A stretch of DNA of 64,000 nt from NCBI GenBank assembly GCA_030737835.1, contig JAUJYN010000015.1:1060954-1124953 (forward strand), read 5' to 3'. This document shows, piece after piece, positions 11,345 to 24,560 of the stretch. The stretch is from Acorus gramineus (lineage: Eukaryota; Streptophyta; Magnoliopsida; Acorales; Acoraceae). Below the pieces are notes generated by a model. The model saw only the letters and a list, made by a program, of their open reading frames with translations. It was not told where the DNA came from and did no database searches. Positions within the stretch are counted from its first letter, which is position 1; each line of letters starts with the position of its first letter. A program made the translations under genes and the position numbers.

Positions 11345-14300
11345 CATGAGAGAGGTCCCCTCCTTGAGCACCACTCGGCGACGACGGCCCTGTTCAAGGC
11401 GGAGGATGACGACATCGAACCCATAAGGGGCGTCGGAGACTTCTGGAGGGAGTTCAAGGTGGAGTCTAAGAAGCTCTGGTACCTGGCCGGCCCGGCCATC
11501 TTCACCTCCATATGTCAGTACTCACTCGGCGCCGTCACACAGACCTTCGCCGGTCACGTCGGCGACCTCGAACTCGCCGCCGTCTCCATCGAGAACTCGG
11601 TCATCGCTGGCTTCTCCTTTGGCGTCATGGTAATACTCAAACGCAGATCTCACCGGATTTTAATGAAAACTGCGTAGGTTTTCTATTGTTTATCTATAAG
11701 AGTTTTTTTTATTATTATTTATTATTTTCTACTGTTTACACACACTGATACACGTGTAATTGTTTACAGCATGAATCAAGCTGACGAGGTTGCACCTGGT
11801 TTGGATTACCTAATCAGATTCCCTCTCTAGCTTGGTTTCATGGTGGTTGTTCAGCTTCTTGGATTCTTAATAAAACCTTCATTAAAAAAGAAAAACAGTG
11901 TTGTCACACGGAAAACAGAGTGTTCTACATGCTGTTCATATCTGCATAGTTACCGAGTAAGGTATATATATCTTTTTAAACAAGTTACATATTTTGTTTA
12001 TTTAAAAATTTTGTGTTTAAAATTTTTTAATGTTCTTAATCCAATGACTTTATCCAATAAGCCTAATGGTACGAATATTTTTCTTAACATCGTATATTTC
12101 ATTTTATAAGATTTATTAGTTTTTAAAAAAATTAAAACCTCAAGCAGACCTGTCTGCTTTACCTAACATTTTTCAAAAAAAAACAAAACAAAAAAGTCCA
12201 TTCTGGTGACAAAAGACTGCCATAATTTAGTGGCCTGAATGCCTGATCGAATTGTCAAGAGACACTTCAGGATGATTGGTTCTCCCTGCGTCACATGTCC
12301 ACGTCACTTTGAATCACTGTAAAGACTATAACTTTGATGTGACAATTATTGATCTTGTTTTAAAGGTTTTATTGACCCAATATTGACTAATTGGAGAATC
12401 AATTACAAAGAGACATTAATCAATCACTTCAAGTAAGATTGATTTTCTTTTCATCACTTACCCAATCATCTTCAAATTGATTCGAACTTTTTTTTTTTTT
12501 TTTAAATGTTATATACGGCTTATTTTATAATTCAAAACGCATTACATAGTTTATATTTTTTTAAAATGTGTATTTTTCTAATAAGATATATTTTTTATAA
12601 ATATAAAATACATGTTATTTTAATAAATTGAATGGTATGATTTATTAAAAAAATAAAAACATTTTAATGAGATATATATATATATAGTTATAATAAATGA
12701 AGGCGGTCAACAAAATATATAAGACTACCTGTGGTTTTTTAAAAATGATTAAGTCTAATAATTTTTCTTTTTGCATTAAATTATATATTTTACTAGATAA
12801 TATTTACAATTTTTAAAAACACAGCTCGGGATGGGGAGCGCGCTCGAGACGTTATGCGGACAAGCGTATGGCGCGGGGCAACTCGACATGCTGGGCATCT
12901 ACATACAGAGGTCATGGGTCATACTCAACTCAACCGCTCTCATACTCAGCTTCCTCTACATCTTCGCCGCTCCGATCCTCTGCATCATCGGTCAGGACCA
13001 CGACATTGCGGCCGCGGCTGGCAAGTTGTCGCTGTGGATGATACCGCAGCTATTCGCGTACGCGATGAACTTCCCCATTGCAAAGTTCCTACAGGTAACA
13101 GAAAAATAAACAGTTTAAGGGCCACTGGCTTAACATTAGGTCAATTGGATTTAAATCATAATATAATTAAAATATTATTTATTGTTATTAAAAAAAATAA
13201 ATTTATAAAAAATATGAAATATTTTAAAAAAATTTAAAACATTGCCCGTAGGCGCAAAGCAAGATGATGGTGATGGCGGGGATATCGGCGGTGGCCCTGG
13301 TTTTGCATAGCTTCTTTAGCTGGCTGTTCATGCTGAAGCTGAGGTGGGGACTGGCCGGGGCGGCGGTCGCGCTAAATGCCTCGTGGTGGGTGATCGTCGT
13401 CGCGCAGCTTGTGTATATATTTGGTGGGTCGTGTGGGAGGGCTTGGTCCGGGTTCTCGTTCGAGGCATTTAGGAACCTTTGGGGGTTCATCAAGCTCTCC
13501 ATCGCCTCTGCTGTCATGCTCTGGTAAGTGTTTTTATACACTAATCATTTCTATGGTCTAAAATTTAATCTTATATAATTTTTTTTATATTTTTTATAAA
13601 ATGATATCATTCAATATTCATTGGAGTATATATATTATAATTTTTATAAAGTGTATATCTCATTAGATAAAATATATGATTTTAAAAAAAATAAAAATAT
13701 ATACATTTTGTATTTTAAAATGTAAAATGAATTGAGTGGAACATTTTTCATTTTTTTTTTTTGGTTTATAGTTAACTAATTCTACATGTTTGTGTTATAC
13801 ATGCAATTGTATATGCATGTGTGTAGTGCTTTGCCTACATTTTTGGATCACTGTTGAAGGAGATCAATGTTTTAAAAGTTGACCAAACCTGTTGTCCAAT
13901 AATCCAATTTGTGACCCAAATTGTATACACGTCCATTCTAAACCAATAAAAAAATAACGCATCATTCTATCATTTCAAGAACGTGAGTTATTACTTTTGT
14001 ATGGGTGAGTTATCAATTTTTTATTTGTTTAGTTTAAATTTATAATAAAATTTTAGACTTTTGAATATGCAGGGTTGATTAGACAAAAAGATTAATAAGA
14101 AACAGTTTATTTATTATTATTATTATTGTTATTTTTATTTTTTTTGGTAAACAACCCGTTGGGTCAATTTTTTTGAGACCTTGGATTATATAAAAAGTCA
14201 ATGTGGAAATTTAAACATGGAAAGTAATTTATGACTTCTGTTCTTATATTTTAGTGTACCTTAGGCAAAGCAAATTTAAAAACAGTGAGTGGGTAGTCAG

Positions 14301-17142
14301 TCGTTCAATCAGTCATTGCCTTAATTAATAAATAGTAATGCAGATGAGGGCATAAGTTGCACATATTTAACAATATTGTGAAGCTTTGCATTATGTCACT
14401 GCACATGTTGTCCATCACATAACATCAATGCGTTCCTGAAATACACTTTTCAGAAGAAAAAAAATGCGTTCCTGAAATACGTGCACTGACATGTCACATG
14501 GAGAGAGAGAAGTGGGAGATTGAAATTCTTTAAATTTAATTGGTGAGAGAGATAAGACATGGTTGGCTACTTGGACAAAAGGATGAGTGATAAAGAGTTC
14601 CTACGAGAATAAACGTGTGAAAGAACGATTAATATTTATTTAATATAAAAAATAATGAGAACAACCAGTAAACAGTTGTTTTAATTTTAAAATAAAAATA
14701 AAGATATATTGTTTTATTTAAATATTGAAATAACATTTATTTTTATTTTTTATCTAGATTTTAATAAATATAAATATGAATAAAATTGATAGATTTTTTA
14801 TTCTCTAAAATTAAAATTACTTATCTTAAAAATCTTAATCCCTTTTCAAACAAGCCTTATGGGTCCCATAATTAATTAATCTTCATTGAGGATATTATGA
14901 ACCGGGGATTAATTTATATACATGTATCACAGACGAAGAGAGCATTATTTTTTTTTGTCCCAAACGCAGAGACACAGTGGATTTGAAATTTTGAAAAAAA
15001 ATTAAAATGAATTTTCAGGTACACGTGTTATAATATTCCACATTATTGTACACAAATTACATCTTTAAGATGATAATTTTCTATCCTTTTTTTAAGCAAA
15101 CAAATATTACATGAGTAGTGCATGTGATATGTAAATACAAATAATATAAAGTGTAATTAGTTGGTATATGAAAAAAATTAGTGGATTTCAACTTAATAAA
15201 AATGATTTTTAATAAAATGTGAAGCAGCAGTTTGTTGTCTACTTGTATACCAATGTTAACATATGGTAAATAAATGGAAAATGTTAAAGATCCATTTTCA
15301 ATCTCAAATGCTGGTCACACCTTTTTAAATTTTTTTAAAAATGAGATATGTGATTTTGTAAAAAAAATAAAATATATATCTGAATGAAATGTGTAGACTT
15401 ATTTATATAATGTGTAAAAAATTCTAAGTTAACAAGGTATATATCTTATTAGCAAGTGGCTAACAAAGTATATTGGGTTATAAATGGGCTAATTGTAACA
15501 AGGCTCTAAATAGTTCGATGAATCACCAAGCAAACTTATTAGACTTGTAAAGACTTGTAACACTGTTCAATGTAATTTTTTTTTTACTTTTGCAGCCTGG
15601 AGGTCTGGTATTTCATGGCCTTGATTCTCTTCGCTGGATATCTCAAAAACCCCAAAGTTTCAGTGGATGGACTCTCAATTTGGTGTGTTACAATTATTAT
15701 GTGATATATCCATAATTTCCCATTTATAAAAATCAAGACCTTACCAAGATAATACTGTCATGTTAACTTGATTTAACTACTTGTTCAACAGCATGAACAT
15801 ACTAGGATGGGCAGTCATGGTGGCATTTGGATCCAATGCAGCCACAAGGTCTGTTTGCATGGCCTCTTAAAAACCAAATAGTTTGATTTTGCTCATTTGT
15901 AATGAAAAGATGAAACAAAAAAGAGCATTTTGGATGATGTTGTTGCAGTGTTAGGGTGTCCAACGAACTTGGAGCAGCCCATCCAAGGACTGCAAAGTTC
16001 TCTGTTGTGGTGGTGGTCATAAGTTCATTTGCATTAGGTGTCTTCATCTCTGTCATACTATTGATCTTTAGAAGGCAATACCCTTCTGCATTCACAAGCA
16101 GCACTGATGTGAAAAAGCTTGTCTATGAACTGACGCCATTGCTCGCAACATCGATCATAATCAATAATGTCCAACCTGTTCTATCGGGTACTATCAACAA
16201 TCACAGGTTGTATATATATATAAATCATAATTTTTGATGTATGAGTTGATTGATCTTTAATTTTTACTATTACAGGTGTGGCCATTGGAGCTGGATGGCA
16301 AGCAATAGTTGCATATGTGAACATTGCATGCTATTACATCTTTGGTGTCCCTTTAGGTCTTATCTTGGGCTACAGACTTGATTTTGGTGTCAAGGTAATC
16401 ATGCAATGTTAATATTTCGTATGATTTTCGATTGATTATGGTGAAAATGAATAAATTATATAGCTTATAAAGAATATTAATAGTTTTTGTTCTCCGATAA
16501 CTACATACACACAATAAAAGATTGGAAAAATGGTACGTACATTAATTTTTGTAGTCTCGTGTTTCAATCCACACATGTTTTAATTTTTTAAAATAATATA
16601 CATTATTTAAGGAGATATATATTTTTATAAAAAAATAAAGTATATGCTTCAAAATGAATTCTATGGTTTATTTATAGAAAATGTAAAAATAAATAAAAAT
16701 AATAAGATATATACCCGTGTTAATGTTAGTATATGGCGCTAACCAGATAAGACTGAAATTTAGACTGGACAAATAGACTGCTCTAAAATATTAATGGTTT
16801 GCTAAGGCACATTGAGACAATGCTTCAACTCTTAACCAAGAATGATATCACAGGGCATCTGGTATGGAATGCTTTCCGGGACAGTACTTCAGACATTGAT
16901 ACTTTATTGGATGATTCATAGGACAAATTGGAACAAGGAGGTAAGTCTTTTTTGGGGCAGTTATTCCTGAATGTCTCTTTTTCTAATTAGAGCATTCTTT
17001 ATGTCATTCAAATTAAGTATAACATTCATTTTGATATAGTTAGTCTGGTTCTCAACTAATTGAATATATGATATTGCAGGCTTCAGTTGCTGTGGATAGA
17101 ATAAGGAAATGGGGAGGACACTCTAATGATCTTGTCAAATAG
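11339..17142 (+). CDS. MATE efflux transporter (DETOXIFICATION family), nine exons
   Basis: Exons read as 11339-11629, 12825-13094, 13252-13523, 15596-15682, 15792-15848, 15949-16187, 16276-16394, 16854-16940 and 17080-17142. All introns are GT-AG and the exons sum to 1485 bases, 494 residues plus stop, the usual length for plant MATE proteins. The start is the ATG right after the GA repeat and gives a typical MATE N-terminus (PLLEHH). Visible family marks are LAGPAIF near residue 50, GQAYGAGQ near 109, KFLQAQSK across the exon 2-3 junction and SVRVSNELGA near 326. About twelve hydrophobic segments are spread along the chain. Plant MATE carriers export organic cations, alkaloids, flavonoids or other metabolites by proton or sodium antiport at the plasma membrane or tonoplast. 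It looks closest to the DTX27/DTX29 type; the substrate cannot be read from sequence. The first three exons are markedly GC-rich, later ones are not. All exons are in frame, so it is probably functional. Confidence 0.93.
12481..12692. repeat. Recurrent AT-rich intronic repeat (copy in intron 1)
   Basis: An AT-rich segment with a TTTTATAAA-AATAAAA core and an ATGAGATATAT motif. Related segments occur in other introns of the same gene (about 13560-13735, 15320-15420 and 16560-16715) and upstream near 10780-11150. It may be a short interspersed AT-rich family or just convergent base composition. Confidence 0.35.
14565..14856 (-). mobile_element. PIF/Harbinger-like MITE in MATE gene 1 intron 3
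   Basis: About 292 bases with terminal inverted repeats resembling GGCT-GTTTGGA-AAGGGAT. The reverse complement aligns along its length with the segment at 29840-30136 downstream of the second MATE gene. TIRs starting GGCTTGTTTG and a short T/A-rich 3-base target duplication fit Tourist-type MITEs. The two copies lie in opposite orientation. Confidence 0.55.
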
Positions 17143-17586
17143 ACATATCAACCTTCCACAATCATTTCAAATCCCAACACCATCTTTGTGAATGGTGCTC
17201 CATTACATTCTTAATTGGAAATGGATCAGAGTTTTTTTTTACTACAAAACTGAACTTTTCCCCTACTGACCTTTTTGTTTCACGCATTCAATGAATATGG
17301 AATTAGGGCTTGGTCATGATGCCCAAGGTGCTTTACTTTCAATTAATATCATGCATAAATATGCATGGTAGTGGTAACTTGTTGGAAGTAATTACATGAA
17401 TCCACACGTTTTAGGTTCTTAGAAAAAGATTAAATTTTTGGTAGTGAATGGCAAACATGTGGATTATCTGCGTGAATGCAGAGTTTAAATGCCTGGACTT
17501 TTCTTTTTCTTTATCATTTTTTAATTGGTAATGTGTAATGAATTTATTTAGAATATAATGAAGAAATTATAAAATATGAAATAGGA

Positions 17587-17916
17587 CATCATCTGTTCTT
17601 TTCTTCTTCGTTTTTATTTTTGCTTTTCTCTGTCCCCCATCTCCCCCCCCCCCCTTTAATCAAATTTGAGCATCAACTGTTTTGATTTTATTGAAATAGA
17701 TATGTCCACAAGATACTCAAAAAAAAAAAAAAAAATTCTTGAGTTCGAGTCTTGACCCTGACTTGCCCATCTGTTTGTTGGCGATTATTCGAAAGCATTT
17801 TTCGTGGGACCAGGACAAACAGGCGGAGGTAGCATTCCCAACTCGATTGTAAGGTCAGCCACCGAGAGTCTCTCTGATAAAAAAAAAACAAAAAAAACAA
17901 AAAAAAAGGAAAAAAG
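17587..17916 (+). mobile_element. SINE-like retroposon just downstream of MATE gene 1
   Basis: A 330-base insert lies between two copies of the 13-base direct repeat ATATGAAATAGGA (17574-17586 and 17917-17929). It ends in an A-rich tail immediately before the second repeat, the mark of target-primed insertion. A B-box-like GAGTTCGAGTC lies at 17741-17751, but no A box is visible because an A run sits where it should be. It could be a SINE or a short processed transcript. Confidence 0.5.
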
Positions 17917-18262
17917 ATATGAAATAGGATTATACAAATTCTCACCAATGGAGGGAGGGATTGTCAAAGCATTTTTTTTTTTTTTATTGGTAATCAAAGT
18001 GTTGTATTTCTATAAGAAAATTTTACAAATGCACCGCACAAACATAGGGAATGCAGGGATGAAGAAGAGCTTAAAAAAAAAAAACCACCAGGAAGGGAGG
18101 TGGTCTTCCTTTGTGAACTCCTCTTACCAAGTATAGCAATTACAAAAAGATAGAGGAGGGGACAAGAAAACTTTGGTCAGTCCCCCGTACATTCACAGAT
18201 TAGCTGTTTCGTATGTAGCCTTGCATTCTCCTGTCTTGTTCAATTGCATCTATCATTTCCTG

Positions 18263-21200
18263 TCAAATATGACTAGGATTGAGATTAGTTTCCCCCCTTG
18301 AAGACTGGTATGCCGCTGCCAAGTCAGCAGGGGTGTTACCTTCTCTATAAATGTGTGTAGCTTTCCAGCAGGTGAGCATTTGAAGTCCTTGTTGGATCTT
18401 TCGTAATGATTTGAAAACAGACCAAGGAACATTTTCCTTCCCATGAATCCATGCCAGTGCTGTTGTAGAATCAGATTCAATCCATAAATTTGATGCACCC
18501 AAGGAAATGCCCATCCAAATACCCCTCTCAATAGCTTTCAGTTCTAAAAGATTGATTGAGGGGAGGTCAATCCGGCCTGCCAGCTCTGCAATGTAATCAG
18601 CCTCGTTATTACGAAGAATAGCCCCATATCCTCCTCTATCATCAGCAAGGGAGCCGTCAGTATTCAACTTTAGCCACCCTTCCAAGGGAGGAAGCTAAGT
18701 GACTGTGATGGTGGTGGGTTGCCTTTCTTTTGTATTCAGACCAAAGAAGGCTGCAATGCTCATAATTTCAGATGTGGAGGGGGCTTGGAACACTTTGCAT
18801 ATGGTTCTATCCTTGATGCTGCTCTTCAGTCTCTTAAGGAGAAACATTTTGTGTTGCTTGATTCCCCTGAAAATTCTATTGTTTCTCTCAGTCCAAATAA
18901 ACCAGATGGTTGTGGAGATGAGAAGGAGCGCTAACTCTTTCTTGAAAGGATCTGTTAAGGAGTTGGTCAACCATTGAGACAAGGATTCCAGCCTGCAAGG
19001 AAGAGCTGATCGGATACCCAAGCCATGGAAAAGAGATGACCATATGAATCGGGAGTAAGAGCAACCCAGAAAAATATGATCTGCTTCCTCATTGGCTGAG
19101 GTGCATAATGGGCAGGTGATGATTTGGGCTAGCCCTCTTTTATGTAACCTTGTAAGGGTGGGGAGCTTGTTGAGGAAAGCTTGCCAAGTGAATAAACAAT
19201 GCTTTGGAGTTTGAAGAGGTCGCCATAACCATTTTGTCCATTCATGAAGGGATGATCCTCTATTTCAAACTTCCTTCCATGCTTGAGTGAGCCCCAGGTG
19301 ACCTGTTTTGCAGGGATACTAGTACAAAATATCTTACCCAAGTCCTCCAATTTCAATTTGCTCAATGTCAGCCCAAACTGCATCCAAATTCATTGAGGAC
19401 CGGAATGGTTTCATCCTAATGCCCTTGAGTTATGAAAGCTGAGACAGTGGCTACCTTAGGAGGGCCCCAATCATAAGACAGTCTGCCCAACAATTGCCTC
19501 AGACCTTTACCATTGATCCACGGGTCATACCACAAGTTTGTAGTTTTTCCTTCGAATAACAGATATCTTGCTTTTGGAATGATCCAGTCCCTTGCTTTAA
19601 TGATATAGGACCAAGAGGAGGAGCAGCCAGAAGAAGGTTTAATACTCCAAATGTTCTCTTTTTTTAGATACATTTCCTGCATCCACTTAACCCACATAGA
19701 CTTTGTATTCTTCGCAATCTCCCAAAAATGGACTCCTGCTACCCTAGCCGTCCAGTCCTTTGTGAGCTTAATATTCAAGCCACCTTCCTCATAAGGTTGG
19801 CATATGATGGCCCAACTGACATTGTGAAATTTCAGAGAATGAGAATTTCCTTGTCAAAAAAAGTCTCAAAGAAGTTTATCTATGGCTTTTTGTGTTTGTC
19901 GAGGGATGCAAAAAGTGGAGGACCAAAAAACATGAAATGAAGATAGGACAGATCTGATAAGTTCAGCCCGTCCTGCTTTTGAAAGGGAGTGCCCAGTCCA
20001 GGAGGTTATTTTCTTGCGAATCTTGTTGAGGAGAGGAGTACATAGACTATTTTTGAGAGAACCATGAAATAATGGAAGGCCAAGATAGTGCACTGGGAAA
20101 GAGAAAAGTCCAATGTTAAGCAGCTGAGCAAACTGATCTGATGGAGGTCCAGCACTTGCAAAAATTTGGCTCTTGGTAGTGTTGAGTTGCAGCCCAGACA
20201 AATCAAAAAAAGAGGAGAAAAGTGCTTTTAGTGCGAGGGCTGAGCATGGGCTGGTATCCATGAAGACAAGAAGATCATCAGCAAATGCCAAGTGTGAAAT
20301 ATTTAGCTTCCTACGAGTGAAAAGACCCAAAGATCCGTCCTCCACCAGGCGATTTAAATTAGTGGATGGTGATTGAATAACCAAAGTGAACATAAGAGGT
20401 GACAAAGAATCTCCCTGACGAACGCCACAACGGGAAGATAAAAAACCCTCTGGGGCACCATTAATGAGGATAGAATATCTTGCTGAAGTAATATAGTCCA
20501 GACATAAATTGATCCAGTGATCATTGAGCTTACAGCTTTTGAGAACCTCTTCAAGGTAGTCCCACCGGATACTATCGAAAGCCTTGCGTAAGTCGACTTT
20601 GATGCATGCCCGAGATTTCCTTGAATGCTTAGATATTTGACCAGTTCATGAGCAAGCAAGATGTTGTGATTAATTCTTCTTCCTTTGATGAAAGCCGCTT
20701 GGGGCTCACTGACGAGGTGGGGGAGGATTGATTGTAGCCTCGTAGCCATGATTTTGGTGATGATTTTGTACAATGTGTTACACATAGAGATAGGATGGTA
20801 GTTGTCAATTGCTTCATCATTAAGAGATTTCGGTATGAGTGCTATGAAGGAATGACTTACTTGCTTTAGTAGACCACCATTGCAGAAGAAATGTTGTATG
20901 GCCCTCACCAAGTCAACTTGGATAGTGTCCCAAAATAGCTGAAAGAACCGAGCTGAAAAACCATCAGGGCCAGGAGAGCTTAAGGGTTTTAAGCTAAATA
21001 TTGCTGTACGAATCTCAACAGATGAGACAGGGGAAGTAAGAGTGAGATTTTCTTCTTCTGAAATTGTGCCATGGGGGACGACTTGAGGGATGGGGGCTCC
21101 ACTGTCCCGATTTAGCAAGTCTGAATAGAAGCCAACAATGTGCTCTTTGATCTCCTTTGGTTGAGTAAAAACAACTCCATTAGGGGAGCGTAGCCTACTA

Positions 21201-22324
21201 ATAGTATTCCGCACCGATCGAGTTTTGATCGAATCATAGAAGAATTTGGTGTTGGAATCGCCAGAGGATAGCCAAAGCTGGCGAGATTTCTACCTGAGAA
21301 AGCACTCCTCCTGGGCAAGACAAGATGAGTATCTGAGACGGGTGGACATTTCTACTTCTTGAAGAATTGTATCTTGTGGATTTTGTTGCAGTTGTGCTTG
21401 AAAGTTGCTTAGCTTGTCGGTACTACGTTGAAGGGTTTGTTGAATAGGCCCAAAAAAATCTCTGTTCCACTGCTTAAGAGCAAGTTTCACAGCAGAGAGT
21501 TTCTTAACAAGCCTGAACATCGGAGAACCACGCACCTTTGTCTTCCAAGCTGTATCAACAATTGCATTGAAGTGAGGATGAGATTCCCACATCTCATAGT
21601 ATTTAAATGGCTTCGGGCTAGAAGGGATGAGGGGCTCAAGAGATACTTTCAGTGGAGAGTGATCAGAAATGCCCGGAGCCAAGTAATTGACTATGGAATG
21701 CTGGAATAGATTGATGAAGGAAGAGTGTACCAGGAATCTATCAAGCCTACACATAATTCTCTTATCTTGGCGATTGTTCCATGATAGAGTGTGTCCAAAA
21801 GCCTTAAGATCTTGAAGACCAGAATCATCAATACATGAGTTAAATTTGCGAAGCCTCCTCGAGTGGACAGGTTTCCCTCCAGATTTTTCACTGCTATACC
21901 TCACTTCATTGAAGTCACCCCCAACCAGCCACGAGGAGTCTTTGAGCCTAGAAGATATATTGAGAAGTGAATTCCACAACTGACGTCTCTCGGAGTATTG
22001 GTTAGAAGCATAGTCCGAGGTGATAAAAATAAGATGCTGAGTGGTTTTGCATTGGACCGAAAAGTGAACATACTAACTAGAGTGATCAAGGATTTGCACG
22101 GCCACTAAACCACTATTCCATAGGATACATAATCTTCCACCACAGGAGAGAAAAGAAGAGTCAATATGTGGCAGTTTCCTTTGCAACACACTAAGACCAG
22201 CAGCATCAAGTTTTGTTTCCACCAAACTTGCAAAGGTAGGTTTGTGTTTCCTAAAGAATCTACTTAATTCCAGTTGTTTGTTTGGTACATTTGAACCTCG
22301 AACATTCCAAAAAATACTCTCCAT
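18263..22324 (-). pseudogene. LINE ORF2 (endonuclease, RT, zinc-binding, RNase H), decayed
   Basis: The start at 22324 gives an apurinic-endonuclease-like N-terminus (FWNVRG, then VETKL); GGDFNEV lies near 21915 and SDHSPL near 21650. The reverse transcriptase covers about 21000-19870, with the SPGPDGF block near 20970, ALIPK near 20840 and the catalytic LAFADDLL block near 20300. A zinc-binding-type region lies at about 19380-19040, followed by IWFIWTERN near 18890. RNase H is at 18685-18263, with TDG, LELKA, ESDS and a final PAD giving the expected acidic residues. In-frame stops occur near 22072 and 21289 and there is a frame change near 20600, with more downstream, so no full ORF2 protein can be made. 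Confidence 0.88.
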
Positions 22325-22499
22325 AAAAACAGTGTAGGGGTGGGAGAGAGGATGGGTAAATTAGGTTGAGGCCCTCCCTGGCCCCTTGGAGGAGGGACAA
22401 AGGGTATTGACCACTTTTTCATTTCCTATCGATGATATGTTCTCTTCCTCAAGATCCTTAAAGAAATCCTTAATTGGTTGATTTTTGTGAGCCTTTCCT

Positions 22500-24000
22500 C
22501 TTTTGGATCCAGCTCCAGATTACATTGAAGAGGTCAATGGTTTGGCTTTTTGATTACCAACTTTCTTCCTCACCTCACTCTTCAGGTCCTCTGTACTAGG
22601 AGCAGGTCCATTAATAGGTTCGATACTAGGTGGAGATAGATCGATTACAAAAGATGGTTCCTTTAAGTCCTGGCAAGGGTAAAAAATCAAGAATCCTACT
22701 ACCCCGGAGGCATGGGCACCTGGTTTTCCTAAGAGATCAGTAGCAACTTGAGGCTCCCCAAAAGACTTGACTAAAGTGTCCCCTGGTTGGGAAGAAAAGA
22801 CATCTACATCTGTATTTGCAATAGCTCGACTATCCCAGACTGTGGGGAATTGCTCTTGATCCTCCCATGTTTCATGTTTCTTATTCTGCTGATCTTGATC
22901 TGCATTACAGGAGGCTGGGACTGAGGGTACTGGCAGTTCCTTCTTATTTTCATTTTCTTGCCTTTGCTGGGCCTTGGTATGCATCAACTGTTTTGTGTTT
23001 TTCTATCTGGTCCACTGTCACTGCTCCAATCACATCCACCGAGCTGGTCTCCCCTATGACCATGCTAATCTCTTCTACCATAATTTCTTCTTGAAGAGGA
23101 GAAAATTTGTTGGCTGAGTTAGTTCCTTGCAAAGGCTGCTTTGTTTTCATGGCGTCCGCTAGGATTTTTCATTTTTTTGTTTTTGTTGATTTGTTAACCT
23201 CCTGCCATTGCGCTGTGACCTTTTATTTTCCTTTGACCAGAGGAGCCTTTGGAGCGTCTTTGTCTCCCTTTACATTTGTAGTTTTCATTTCATAAGGCTT
23301 CATGATGCATCACGCTTCATCATGCCCAAAAGTTTGGCAAAATTTGCATGCATTAGGTTTCCAGTCATAGTCAACCTTGAATGTTTCTCTGACTCTTGGA
23401 AGAATATCAACAAGGATGGAATCTGGTAGGACTTCGGACGCCTCAACCTCTACACAAATTCGGGCATAAGAAGCTCTTGTGCATTTGAGGGTGGCTCAGT
23501 CAGCATAAAGGGGAACTCCGATGATGCTTCCTATACGACTAAGACAATCCTCCTCCCAAAGGTGAAGTGGGAGATTAGGTAATCTAACCCAAATTGGCAT
23601 GGAACTTAATCGCTCTTGCTCCATTCTCACTGCAAGGGACCATTTATGAAGAATGAAAGGGCGGTGGTCCATTGTCCATGGACCCCCTTCAATAACTTTT
23701 GTAACATCCTAAGCCAAGGAAAACTTTACTGTAAAGAAGCCATTACCATGAAGGAGGAGCTGGAGCTCTCCTTTTGGATTCCATAATTTTTTCAAAAATT
23801 GCAAGAAAGGAGTGTAAACAAGGATTTTACCAATGATATAGCCGACGACTGCATCCACTCTCAAAGATCGAACTCACACAAAACACACCTCTACGGTGTG
23901 TGTTCCTGCTTTAGGGAATAATTTTTTGGGGATATCCCATGTGGCCACGTCCGGGGTTAAGCGAAATTTTCCCTCCACAGTAACAAGAACCACAAACTCA
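22500..24000 (-). pseudogene. LINE ORF1 (DUF4283/zinc-knuckle type), decayed
   Basis: Upstream of ORF2 in element sense, translated pieces resemble the nucleic-acid-binding ORF1 of plant L1 elements: a segment around 23740-23560 including WTMDHRPF and PIWVRLPNLPLHLW (DUF4283 type), then CKFCQTFGH near 23330, a CCHC-type zinc-knuckle start. A charged Gln/Glu/Lys-rich tail is open at 22987-22520. Stops interrupt the frame. Confidence 0.7.
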
Positions 24001-24010
24001 TTCTAATTTT

Positions 24011-24560
24011 CTTTCACCAACTTTGTAGACCTGAATGTGCCAATTCATAGATAACACTCCTTTATTGAGAGGAATCATCCAATTTAAAAATTATATAGCC
24101 TTTTAGTTAAGCTTCCAAACAAAAATCCAATTATATTTTGAATTCGCATGTAAATTTTAAATTTTTTTATTGAATTCCTCCGAAGCACCTTATTGTTGTT
24201 TTAAAGGTCTTTTCGAAACCTATTTGAATGTAATTTTGTTTTTGTAAAAATTAAAAACTGAAAATATATCTGAAAAAATATATTTAATTAAAAGTTTATT
24301 TTAGCATTTAGTATAAAAAAAAGTTTTTAATTAAAAAATAAGTTATTGGGAATCAAATTTTATAAAACTTTATTTTTACAAAATCATGTTTTCGAAATGA
24401 TTTTCCAAATAGACCCTCATCTATCTCCATAGGTATTTAATATTTTAAATCAGTGAAACGTGCCCTTTATATAAAAATACATGTTCCTCGTGTCATTATC
24501 TTTAATTCAAACCACAAGACTATGAAAACTGTTTTGATAATAGAACGAGAGAGAGAGAGT
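24011..24560. other. AT-rich upstream region of the second MATE copy
   Basis: No gene is seen. It holds the presumed promoter and leader of the MATE pseudogene starting at 24561, ending in a short GA run. It is not obviously similar to the upstream region of the first copy. Confidence 0.5.

Larger units (their letters stand above)
17972..24010 (-). mobile_element. L1-type LINE, near full length, between the two MATE genes
   Basis: A poly-T run at about 17972-17985 is the A tail of an element read on the - strand. The order in element sense is ORF1, endonuclease, reverse transcriptase, zinc-binding domain and RNase H, the layout of plant L1-type LINEs with an RNase H. Total length is about 6 kb. 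The 5' edge near 24010 is an estimate from where ORF1-like coding fades. I could not find a clear target duplication. Several stops and frameshifts in both ORFs make this copy inactive. Confidence 0.85.
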
